Notes under the pieces: model-generated | Seen by the model: only the letters and a program-made list of their open reading frames with translations | Database searches by the model: none | What the model was told of the DNA's origin: nothing | Shown: piece by piece, positions 29,502-39,185 of the stretch | Position numbering within the stretch: position 1 is the first letter of the stretch | How the letters are laid out: every line of letters begins with the position of its first letter | From: Novosphingobium indicum | GTDB lineage: Bacteria; Pseudomonadota; Alphaproteobacteria; Sphingomonadales; Sphingomonadaceae | NCBI RefSeq assembly: GCF_014645195.1 | Contig: NZ_BMLK01000010.1 | Location: 1-64,000 of the forward strand | Direction: 5' to 3' | Length of the DNA stretch: 64,000 bases | Translations under genes and position numbers: made by a program

Positions 29502-30137
29502 TCAATTGGACGGAGCGGTGGGCAGCGGAGAAATGCTTGCCTGCCATTCCGTGTCGTGCGCACCGGCGAAGTGCGCGTCGCGCTTGAAGCGCTCGGATCT
29601 TGTAAGTTCGGCATCATGGCGCCGGGCGAAAGCCGTGAAGAGGCCCCAGGATGCGGGGTTCTCTTCCGTGATCGTGGTCGTCAGCGTAGTGGCGCCGCGC
29701 ACTGCGGGGCGGCTCAGCAGCTCATCGAGCATGCGACCGCCAAGGCCTATGCCGCGCGCCGAACTGTCGACGGCGACCTGCCAGACGAAAATGCGTTCAG
29801 GATGCGAAGGCGGGCGATAGCCCGAAATCCAGCCGACGATGCGGCCATCCTTTTCGGCCACAATGCAGGTGTCGGCGAAGTCGCTGCATTGCAGAAGATT
29901 GCAATACGCGGAGTTGGGATCGAGCGGCGGGCAGGCCGCGATCAGGGCCGTGATGGCGGGACCATCCTCGGCGACAGGACTGCGCATGGTGAGACCTGCG
30001 CAGTCGGTCGTTCGTTTAGGGCTCTCAGTTTCGTTCTGAGCGCTTGATTCGCTCGCTTCCGAATTAAAAATTGCTTTATCCTCCGAAGCACATTGTATGT
30101 GCTTGGCTACTGTTCGTCCGTGTTCGGTGTGGCGCAT
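29502..30137 (-). CDS. ectA: Diaminobutyrate acetyltransferase
   Basis: GNAT enzyme that acetylates the gamma-amino group of diaminobutyrate. The core begins at MRSPVAEDGPAI and includes CPPLDPNSAYCNLL, IFVWQVAVDSSARGIGLGGRML and TTTITEENPASWGLF, all typical of EctA. The N terminus is unsettled. The longest ATG frame (211 residues) starts 5' of the palindrome at 30086-30104, and its first 22 residues look unconserved. A GGAGG with an 8-base spacer stands before an in-frame ATT at 30071 (189 residues). The internal Met at 29987 would remove part of the leader that other EctA proteins have. Confidence 0.88.
   Translation of the reverse strand: MRHTEHGRTVAKHIQCASEDKAIFNSEASESSAQNETESPKRTTDCAGLTMRSPVAEDGPAITALIAACPPLDPNSAYCNLLQCSDFADTCIVAEKDGRIVGWISGYRPPSHPERIFVWQVAVDSSARGIGLGGRMLDELLSRPAVRGATTLTTTITEENPASWGLFTAFARRHDAELTRSERFKRDAHFAGAHDTEWQASISPLPTAPSN
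30086..30104. promoter_or_regulatory. Palindrome before ectA, possible EctR operator
   Basis: AAGCACATTGTATGTGCTT has perfect 8-base arms around TGT. It lies immediately upstream of the GGAGG that could serve ectA. MarR dimers bind palindromes of this length, and the MarR gene ectR is divergent 172 bases away. Confidence 0.5.
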
Positions 30138-30165
30138 GTAATAGTAATATCCTGCATTTTTGCAA
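30138..30165 (-). promoter_or_regulatory. Possible sigma-70-type promoter of the ectoine operon
   Basis: On the minus strand TTGCAA and TATTAC are separated by 16 bases. Transcription would begin near 30131, upstream of the palindrome and downstream of the first ATG of the ectA frame. This is a weak consensus match without experimental support. Confidence 0.3.
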
Positions 30166-30276
30166 CCGCGAACGCCGGGAATGGTTCCCGGAGTCCAGCC
30201 GGCGCACGTATATTTCTTCGAAGGTGAAAGTATCTCTTCTCTTGGCGGCAGCCTGCGGGAAAGCTAGCGTTCGGGC

Positions 30277-30732
30277 ATGGACGCCGACCTCACTTCAGCC
30301 GCCCTGCTGGCTCTGAGAAAAATTCTTTTGGCCGCCGAGATCGAGACCCGCAAAATGACGGCTTCGATCGGCCTGGCGCCGTCGCAGGTGCTGATCCTGC
30401 GTCAGATCGCCAGTCGCGACGAGGTAACGCCAAGCGCGCTGGCTTCCGCCGTTTGGCTCGGGCAGGCGACGATCACCAACATCGTCGATCGGCTTGTTTC
30501 CGGGGGACTCGTGACCCGCAGCCGCAGCGAGCACGACAAGCGTCAGGTGATTCTGCGGATAACCGAGGCCGGGCGTGAAAAGCTCAAGACTTCACCGCTG
30601 CCGCTGCAACTGCGCATCAGCGAGGCTTTCAGCGAGCTGCCGACCTGGGAACAGGCGATGATCCTTGCCAGCCTCGAACGGCTGGGCTCGCTGCTCGATG
30701 GCGACGATGCGGCAGGCAGTCCGCCGAAGTAG
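30277..30732 (+). CDS. ectR: MarR family regulator of the ectoine operon
   Basis: A 151-residue winged-helix regulator. The DNA-binding part (about 30-100) reads SQVLILRQIASRDEVTPSALASAVWLGQATITNIVDRLVSGGLVTR followed by the wing SEHDKRQVILRIT. It is divergent from ectABCD-ask, exactly where EctR, the known MarR-type repressor of ectoine genes, is found in other bacteria. The function is assigned from family plus context. Confidence 0.88.
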   Translation: MDADLTSAALLALRKILLAAEIETRKMTASIGLAPSQVLILRQIASRDEVTPSALASAVWLGQATITNIVDRLVSGGLVTRSRSEHDKRQVILRITEAGREKLKTSPLPLQLRISEAFSELPTWEQAMILASLERLGSLLDGDDAAGSPPK

Positions 30733-30739
30733 GCGGGAG

Positions 30740-30756
30740 GCGCCTGCCGCAGGCGC
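30740..30756. terminator. Hairpin between convergent ectR and prpE
   Basis: GCGCCTG / CAGGCGC with a 3-base loop, in the 30 bases separating the two convergent stop codons. No T-tract; it may serve both directions. Confidence 0.4.
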
Positions 30757-30762
30757 AGGCCG

Positions 30763-32634
30763 TCAGCGGCGCACGGCGTTCACCAGCATTTCCGGTACCG
30801 AGGGGTCCTCGATGGTCGCGGGCGTATCGAACTGCTCGCCGTTGACGATCTTGCGCAGCAGATTGCGCAGGATCTTGCCCGAGCGGGTCTTGGGAAGCTG
30901 GGGTACGGTGTAGACCGTTCGCAGTGCCGCCACCGGGCCCAGGTCAGCCCGCACCGCCGCGATCACGCGCGAGGCCAGGGTGTCGTCGTTCTCCGCGCCC
31001 GCGCGCGGGACTACAAAGCCGATAGGGATCATCCCCTTGATGGCATCGTCGGCGCCGATGACCGCGCATTCGGCCACGCCGTCTTCCTGCGCGACGATCT
31101 GTTCCATCTGGCCGGTCGAGAGGCGGTGGCCGGCGACATTGATGATGTCGTCGGTGCGCCCCATGATGTGCAGGAAGCCTTCGTCGTCGAAATGGCCCGC
31201 ATCGCCCGTCTCGTAGTAGCCCGGGAACCCGGCGAAGTTCTTCTCGTAGCCCGCCTTGTTTTTCCACAGCGTGCGGAAGGCGCCCGGCGGCAGCGGCGAG
31301 CGGATCGCGACCGAGCCGCTCCGGCCCTGCGGGACCGGCTTGCCGTCCTCGCCGAGGATCGCGAAGGCGTATCCCGGAACCGGGAAGCCGGCGCTGCCGC
31401 GCTTGCGGCGCAGATCGCCCAGCGCGACGCAGCTGGCGATGGCGGGCCAGCCGAGTTCGGTCTGCCACCAGTGGTCGATTACCGGCAGCCCGGACTTGTC
31501 TTCCAGCCAGCCGATGGTGTCGGGATCGGCGCGTTCGCCGGCCAGGAAGATAGCCTGGCACTGGCCGGTGCCGATTTCGCTCAGGAACTTCGCGTCCGGG
31601 TCTTCCTTGCGCACGGCGCGGATCGCGGTGGGGGCGGTGAAGAACGCCTTGACGCCATGACGGTCTATGGTGCGCCAGAAGGTGCCGGGATCGGGCGTGC
31701 CGACCGGCTTGCCTTCGAACAGCACCGTGGTCGCACCGACCAGCAGCGGGGCGTAGACGATGTAGCTGTGCCCCACGACCCAGCCCACGTCAGAAGCAGC
31801 CCAGAATACGTCGCCGGCGCCGATGCCGTAGATATTGGCCATCGACCAGGCGAGCGCGGTGGCATGGCCGCCGTTGTCACGCACGACGCCCTTGGGGGTG
31901 CCGGTCGTGCCCGAGGTGTAGAGAATGTAGAGCGGATCGTCGGACGCGACCGGCACGCACGGGGGAATCGCGTCCGCAGCCGTCTTTTCGCGCAGTTCCA
32001 TCCAGTCGAGGTCGCGGGGCGCGGCAAGCTCTGCGGTCACCTGTTCGCGCTGGAACAGCACGACATGGTCCACCGCATGCCTGGCGAGACGCAGCGCTTC
32101 GTCGACCATCGGCTTGTAGAGGATCACCTTGGAGCCCTCGATGCCGCAGGAAGTCGTGAGCAGCACTTTGGGCGTGGCATCGTCGATGCGCTTGGCCAGT
32201 TCGTGCGGCGCGAAGCCGCCGAACACCACCGAGTGGATCGCGCCCAGCCGCGCGCAGGCGAGCATCGCGAAGACCGTCTGCGGGACCATCGGCATGTAGA
32301 TCACCACGCGGTCGCCCTTGTTGACACCGAGCGAGGCGAGCATTGCGGCGACGCGGCCCACTTCCTCCAGCAATTCCCTGTAGGAGAAGGTCGCGATCGT
32401 GCCGGTGACCGGGCTGTCGTAGATCAGCGCCGCCGCATCGCCGCGCCCGGCCGCGACATGGCGGTCCACCGCGTTGTGGCAGGTGTTGAGCTGGCCGCCG
32501 GGAAACCAGCCGTCCGCCTCGTTCCAGCCCGCCTCGGGTGCCACAGCCCAGTCCAGCGCCTTCGCGGCGTCCAGCCAGAACCCCTGCGGATCGTCGATGC
32601 TGGCCTTCCAGGCTGCAGTGTAAGCCTCGCTCAT
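30763..32634 (-). CDS. prpE: Propionate--CoA ligase
   Basis: Activates propionate (or acetate) to the CoA thioester. The 623-residue protein has the acetyl-CoA-synthetase-type N domain (GRGDAAALIYDSPVTG), the A-domain motif YILYTSGTTGTPKGVVRDNGG and the C-terminal lysine motif [12 protein letters not shown], whose lysine is the acetylation site in this family. The loop VRDNGGHATALAWSM and the ending support PrpE over Acs, which is also encoded at 36596. GGAGAG sits before the chosen ATG. It is the last gene of a minus-strand run: porin, MHS transporter, GNAT, prpE. Confidence 0.88.
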   Translation of the reverse strand: MSEAYTAAWKASIDDPQGFWLDAAKALDWAVAPEAGWNEADGWFPGGQLNTCHNAVDRHVAAGRGDAAALIYDSPVTGTIATFSYRELLEEVGRVAAMLASLGVNKGDRVVIYMPMVPQTVFAMLACARLGAIHSVVFGGFAPHELAKRIDDATPKVLLTTSCGIEGSKVILYKPMVDEALRLARHAVDHVVLFQREQVTAELAAPRDLDWMELREKTAADAIPPCVPVASDDPLYILYTSGTTGTPKGVVRDNGGHATALAWSMANIYGIGAGDVFWAASDVGWVVGHSYIVYAPLLVGATTVLFEGKPVGTPDPGTFWRTIDRHGVKAFFTAPTAIRAVRKEDPDAKFLSEIGTGQCQAIFLAGERADPDTIGWLEDKSGLPVIDHWWQTELGWPAIASCVALGDLRRKRGSAGFPVPGYAFAILGEDGKPVPQGRSGSVAIRSPLPPGAFRTLWKNKAGYEKNFAGFPGYYETGDAGHFDDEGFLHIMGRTDDIINVAGHRLSTGQMEQIVAQEDGVAECAVIGADDAIKGMIPIGFVVPRAGAENDDTLASRVIAAVRADLGPVAALRTVYTVPQLPKTRSGKILRNLLRKIVNGEQFDTPATIEDPSVPEMLVNAVRR

Positions 32635-32659
32635 GCCGCTCTCCGTATGCAAATGTCGC

Positions 32660-33169
32660 TTAGCGCAGGGTCTTCGAAAGCAGGACCAGCGTGCGGTCGT
32701 CCTCGAACGGTTCGGGCGTGAAGCCCTTTTCGCGTTCGAGTTCGATGGCGGCGTGGTTGTCGCGGCTCTCGATCGAGATCACGCGGCGCACGCCGCGCTC
32801 CTGCGCCTCGCGGGCGAGGAAGTCGAGCAGGGCCCAGCCCACGCCCTTGCCCTTGTAGTTACTGCGGATCGAAACCGCGATTTCACCGGTATCGAGACCG
32901 GCATCGCAGGCCAGCAGCGCCGAGGCGACGAGTTCGCCGGTGGCATCGTCGAAGGCGAGGAAGCTCTCCGACCGGAAGTGGTCTGCATGCAGCAGTGGAT
33001 CGAGCTGTTCGTGGCTCACGTGCTCGCTGGCGGCGAGGAAACGGAAGCGTCGGTCCTCGTCGCTGACGGCATCGAAGAAGGAGCCCAGAACGCCTTCGTC
33101 GCCCTCGGCGGCGGGGCGAACGGAAAGGCTGAGGCCGGTGCGGGTGGAAAGCTGTGATATCTTTGTCAT
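32660..33169 (-). CDS. GNAT acetyltransferase, possible Acs/PrpE modifier
   Basis: A 169-residue GNAT protein. The N-terminal part LSVRPAAEGDEGVLGSFFDAVSDEDRRFRF is like the acetyltransferase domain of Pat/YfiQ and AcuA-type enzymes that acetylate and switch off acyl-CoA synthetases. The acetyl-CoA site is IRSNYKGKGVGWALLDFL. It lies 25 bases upstream of prpE and near acs, both with the target lysine motif. The role as a synthetase modifier is inference. GGAGA precedes the ATG. Confidence 0.8.
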   Translation of the reverse strand: MTKISQLSTRTGLSLSVRPAAEGDEGVLGSFFDAVSDEDRRFRFLAASEHVSHEQLDPLLHADHFRSESFLAFDDATGELVASALLACDAGLDTGEIAVSIRSNYKGKGVGWALLDFLAREAQERGVRRVISIESRDNHAAIELEREKGFTPEPFEDDRTLVLLSKTLR

Positions 33170-33255
33170 GATGTCTCCGTCGGCTGGACCAGAAAAGGAC
33201 GCCGCGCCTTGATCGGGGGCAATTTGCTCCCCGGGGGCGCGGCGCCGATGGACAA

Positions 33256-34923
33256 TCAGGCGTCGATATTTCTCCTGAATGTCTCGGGGAGGAAGAGCAG
33301 GCCGATCACCACCGTGGCCGCCGCGACCACGACCGGGTACCAGAGGCCGTAGTAGATATCGCCCGTGGCAGCGACCATGGCGAAGGCGGTCGTCGGCAGG
33401 AAGCCGCCGAACCAGCCGTTGCCGAGGTGGTAGGGCAGCGACATCGAGGTGTAACGGATGTTCGTCGGGAACAGTTCCACCAGCATGGCGGCGATCGGGC
33501 CGTAGACCATGGTGACCAGGATAACGAGATAGAACAGGATCGCGACGACCGTGACCTTGTCCATCCGGTCGGGATCGGCGGTGGCGGGATAGCCGGCATC
33601 GGCCAGCGCGCCCTTGATGCTCTCCTGATAGGCAGCGATGGCTGCGGCGCGATCCGCACCGGTCACTTGGGCCGGGTTGGGCGCGGTCAGCGTCTGCCCG
33701 CCGATGGCGACCGAGGCGATCGTGCCCGGAGCGGCAGCCCGATTGGTGTAGTTTATGCCGCTCTTGGCGAGGAAGGCCTTGGCAATGTCGCAGCTCGATG
33801 CGTCGAACTTGTTCTTGCCGATCGGGTCGAACTGGAACGAACATTCCGCATCGTTCGCGGTCACGACCACCGGGGCATTGGCCGTCGCTGCGGCAAGGGC
33901 CGGGTTGGCGGCGTTGGACAGGGTGTGGAAGGCCGGGAAGTAGGTCAGCGATGCCAGCGCGCAGCCGCCGAGGATCAGGTACTTGCGGCCGATCTTGTCG
34001 GACAGCCAGCCGAAGAACACGAAGAACGGCGTGCCGAGGGCCAGGGCGATGGCGATGAGGTAGTTGCTCGTCGCGCCGTCCACCTTGAGGATCTTTTCAA
34101 GGTAGAACATCGCGTAGAACTGGCCGGTGTACCAGACCACCGCCTGGCCGGCGACGGCGCCGAACAGCGCGATCAGCACGAACTTGAGGTTGCCCCACTT
34201 GCCGAAGGAATCCTTGATCGGCGACTTGGAGGTCGTGCCCTCGTCCTTCATCTTCTGATAGACGGGGCTCTCGTTGAGCTGCATGCGGATCCACATCGAG
34301 ACGCCCAGCAGCACCGCCGAAAGCAGGAACGGCACGCGCCAGCCCCAGCCGGAGAAGGTGTCCTCGCCCATGCCGGTGCGCACGCCCAGCACCACGAGCA
34401 GCGCGGCGAAGAGGCCGAAGGTCGCGGTGATCTGGATGAAGCTGGTGTAGAGGCCGCGCCGGTTGTTCGGTGCGTGCTCGGCAACGTAAGTGGCCGCGCC
34501 GCCGTATTCTCCGCCGAGAGCGAGGCCCTGCACGATGCGCAGCGTCACCAGGATGATCGGAGAGGCAATGCCGATGGTGTCGTAGCCGGGCAGCAGGCCG
34601 ACCGCGAACGTCGAGAGCCCCATCAGCCCCATGGTGACGAGGAAGGTATACTTGCGGCCGACGAGGTCGCCGATCCGCCCGAACACCAGCGCGCCGAAGG
34701 GCCGCACCGCGAAGCCCGCCGCGAAGGCGCCGAGTGCGAGGATGAAGCCGGTGGTCTCGTTCACGCCCGCGAAAAAGACCTTGGAAATGAAGGTGGCCAG
34801 CAGGCCGTAAAGGTAAAAGTCGTACCATTCGAACACGGTGCCGAGCGACGACGCGGTAATGACGAGTTTCTCGTCGTGCGTGGCCTGGTGGTGCTTCGGC
34901 ATGGCATCATATGTCGTAGCCAT
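33256..34923 (-). CDS. MHS family MFS transporter with long internal loop
   Basis: A 555-residue transporter. The first six helices follow the MHS pattern (ASSLGTVFEWYDFYLYGLLATF, RYGRK-like loop GDLVGRKYTFLV, QGLALGGEYGGAATYVAEHAPNNRRG). Between helices 10 and 11 there is an unusual soluble insert of roughly 110 residues (about 355-465) with two cysteines, ECSF and SSCDIAK. Relatives carry short organic acids; with acs, crbSR, porin and prpE alongside, acetate or propionate is the likely cargo (inference). It is 56 bases after the porin gene. Confidence 0.86.
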   Translation of the reverse strand: MATTYDAMPKHHQATHDEKLVITASSLGTVFEWYDFYLYGLLATFISKVFFAGVNETTGFILALGAFAAGFAVRPFGALVFGRIGDLVGRKYTFLVTMGLMGLSTFAVGLLPGYDTIGIASPIILVTLRIVQGLALGGEYGGAATYVAEHAPNNRRGLYTSFIQITATFGLFAALLVVLGVRTGMGEDTFSGWGWRVPFLLSAVLLGVSMWIRMQLNESPVYQKMKDEGTTSKSPIKDSFGKWGNLKFVLIALFGAVAGQAVVWYTGQFYAMFYLEKILKVDGATSNYLIAIALALGTPFFVFFGWLSDKIGRKYLILGGCALASLTYFPAFHTLSNAANPALAAATANAPVVVTANDAECSFQFDPIGKNKFDASSCDIAKAFLAKSGINYTNRAAAPGTIASVAIGGQTLTAPNPAQVTGADRAAAIAAYQESIKGALADAGYPATADPDRMDKVTVVAILFYLVILVTMVYGPIAAMLVELFPTNIRYTSMSLPYHLGNGWFGGFLPTTAFAMVAATGDIYYGLWYPVVVAAATVVIGLLFLPETFRRNIDA

Positions 34924-34979
34924 TGCTCACTCTCCCAAGTGGGGCCGGCCCCGTCGTTGCAGGATCGGCTGGTTCATTC

Positions 34980-36386
34980 TCAGAAACTGTACTTTGCGGC
35001 AAATTCGATGCGGTCGAGCGCGCCGTCGGCGCCGCTCACCAGTTCCCGCTCGCCGTGCCGGTATTCGATACCGAGGTCGACGTTCTTCACCGGCGAGTAG
35101 AAGAGGTTGGCCGCCGCGCTCCACGCCTGCTTGTTGTAGCTGGCGATGGCGAGCGTTCCGAGCGCATCGGCGTAGTCGACACGCTGGTAGCTGCCCATAA
35201 CGTTGACGCGCCAGCCCGGTGCGATGGCAATGCGGGCCGCGGCCAGCGCGGCGATCACGTTCACGCTTTCGAGCTGGTTGGTCGCCGGATCGTAGACCGC
35301 GTCGGGCGCGAAGTTGAGGCCGATGTAGCGGCTGGCGTTGTGGCCGTAGGTGACCATGGCGCGCACGTCGCTGGTCTTCTTCTCGTTGAGCCAGATCTTG
35401 CCGCCGGCGCTGACGCCCCAGCCGAAGGTATCGGCGGCGACGCCGGCGTTGTCGACGCGGACCTGCCGCGCGAGCACCGCCAGCGAGCCCTCGCCGATCT
35501 TGCCGGTATAGGCCAGGCGCGCCGCGAAGTCGGGCAGGCGGTCGTCGCCGTTTTCCATCAGCGCGGGCGAGCCGGCCGTGGCGGTGCCCGATTCCGGTTC
35601 CTCGATCGAGGCGTGCACAGTCAAGCCCTGCGCGAGCGGCATGGAATAGCGGATCAGCGGCTGGCGGACGAAGACGGTGCCTTCGGTCGCGCCGACGAAG
35701 TCGGTGCTCTCGGGCAGAGCGCCGGTGTACTGGAAGCTCGACCAGTCCTGGCCGATGGTCAAGCGGCCCACTTTCATCCAAGCGCGGCGCAGCGCGAGGT
35801 TGTAGCCGTTGGTGGTCCGCTGCGAGCCTTGCGTGCCCGGTGCGGTCTGGAAATCGACTTCGACCAGGCCCTTCACGCTCTGGCCGCCGACGGCGGTGTC
35901 GAGGTTGAGCCAGAAGCGCGATTGCTTGGCGGTGAAGTCTTCCACCTTCTGCGCCGTGCCGCTGCCGGTGGGGATGACCTGGGGCAGGTAGAAGTCGCGG
36001 CCCAGCGAATTGGTGGCGACTTCGCCGTCGGAAAACCGGCTGGCCGAGGCGACCATCTTGATATAGCCGCCCAGTTTGATCGTGGTGTCGCCGGACTTGA
36101 AACCGTCGCCCTGTGGCCGGCTTTCGATCGCGGCGACCTTGGCGGTGGCTTCTTCGCTCTTGGCCGTAGCGGCTGCAATGGCGGCCTGTGCCTGCGCCGC
36201 GCTTTCGGCTTGCTCCTGCCGTGCGGATGCGAGGTCCGCGCGCAGCAGCCGCATTTCGGCTTCGAGCCTTTCGAGCCGCGCTTCGAGTTGTGCTTCCCGG
36301 TCGGTGGCGGCCACCGCGGCCTGCGGTACGACAGGACAGCTTGCCGCCAGCAGTGCGCCGATCAGGGGCCTGTTGTTGTGCTTCAT
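34980..36386 (-). CDS. DcaP-like trimeric outer-membrane porin
   Basis: A 468-residue outer-membrane protein. After a signal peptide (ending about VVPQAAVAATD) comes a coiled coil (about 28-90: REAQLEARLERLEAEMRLLRADL) and then a barrel starting TTIKLGGYIKMVASASRF, the DcaP-type entry strand, and ending with the aromatic FAAKYSF. DcaP porins pass small carboxylates. GGAGAGGGTG precedes the ATG. It is the first gene of the minus-strand organic acid unit and divergent from acs, 209 bases away. Confidence 0.84.
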   Translation of the reverse strand: MKHNNRPLIGALLAASCPVVPQAAVAATDREAQLEARLERLEAEMRLLRADLASARQEQAESAAQAQAAIAAATAKSEEATAKVAAIESRPQGDGFKSGDTTIKLGGYIKMVASASRFSDGEVATNSLGRDFYLPQVIPTGSGTAQKVEDFTAKQSRFWLNLDTAVGGQSVKGLVEVDFQTAPGTQGSQRTTNGYNLALRRAWMKVGRLTIGQDWSSFQYTGALPESTDFVGATEGTVFVRQPLIRYSMPLAQGLTVHASIEEPESGTATAGSPALMENGDDRLPDFAARLAYTGKIGEGSLAVLARQVRVDNAGVAADTFGWGVSAGGKIWLNEKKTSDVRAMVTYGHNASRYIGLNFAPDAVYDPATNQLESVNVIAALAAARIAIAPGWRVNVMGSYQRVDYADALGTLAIASYNKQAWSAAANLFYSPVKNVDLGIEYRHGERELVSGADGALDRIEFAAKYSF

Positions 36387-36595
36387 CACCCTCTCCTTTT
36401 CGGACCCGGTTGCCGCCTAGTGAGCTGGTGCATTCCGGGGCCGAGGGGATCATCGGATGAATTGCATGCTTGCAGCCATCCCGACCTTGGTGGAGCATCT
36501 ACGACCAATGTCTAATGCCCCAGTTCGATTCGCATTGTGTTAGGGTGCCCGCAAAGCCGGGACGCCGGCGACAACACCGGAGAGGAGATCAAGAA

Positions 36596-38545
<1,950 letters not shown>

Positions 38546-38555
38546 CGAGAGGGGC

Positions 38556-39185
38556 TTGAGCGACACGATCCTGATTGCCGACGATCACCCGCTCTTCCGT
38601 CAGGCGCTTGCGCTGGCGGTGCAGAAGGTGATGCCCGGTGCGACCCTGCGCGAAGCGGGGACGCTCTCGGCTGCCGCCCATGCCGCCGTCGAGGCGGAGG
38701 ACCTGCGGCTGATCCTGCTCGACCTCAAGATGCCGGGTGCGGTGGGCTATTCGGGCATTGCCCTGCTCCATGCCGAGCGCCCCTCGGTTCCCATCCTCGT
38801 CGTCTCCAGCGCCGACGGGGCCGGGGCGGCGGAGGAGGCGCGCGCCTTCGGGGCCATCGGTTTCCTGCGCAAGGACAGCGATCTCTCGGCCATCGAAGCC
38901 GCGATCCGCGATGCGCTGGGCGGCAAGGCCGCGAGCGGGAGCGCGTCAGGCGATGCGCAGATGGACACCGTCCGCCGCGATGTCGCCAACCTTACGCCGA
39001 CGCAATTGAAGGTGCTGCTGGCGGTGCTCGACGGGCAGCTCAACAAGCAGATCGCGCATTCGCTGGGCATTACCGAGGCGACCGTGAAAGCGCACATGAC
39101 CGCGATCATGCGCAAGCTCGACGTTTCCAACCGCACGCAGGCGGCGCTGGTCGCGCGCTCGCTAGGGCTCGACCTGCGGCACTGA
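38556..39185 (+). CDS. crbR: LuxR-type response regulator of the acetate switch (CrbR/ErdR-like)
   Basis: A 209-residue two-domain regulator: receiver domain (about 1-120; ILIADDHPLF, phospho-acceptor in LLDLKMPG, lysine in FLRKDSD) and a LuxR-type HTH (about 145-205; LTPTQLKVLLAVLDGQLNKQIAHSLGITEATVKAHM). I propose a TTG start after GAGAGGGGC because no ATG lies between the acs stop and the receiver fold. Its place after acs and against the SSF-type kinase gene matches CrbR/ErdR, which activates acs in Vibrio and Pseudomonas. Its stop overlaps the crbS 3' end by 24 bases. Confidence 0.85.
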   Translation: MSDTILIADDHPLFRQALALAVQKVMPGATLREAGTLSAAAHAAVEAEDLRLILLDLKMPGAVGYSGIALLHAERPSVPILVVSSADGAGAAEEARAFGAIGFLRKDSDLSAIEAAIRDALGGKAASGSASGDAQMDTVRRDVANLTPTQLKVLLAVLDGQLNKQIAHSLGITEATVKAHMTAIMRKLDVSNRTQAALVARSLGLDLRH

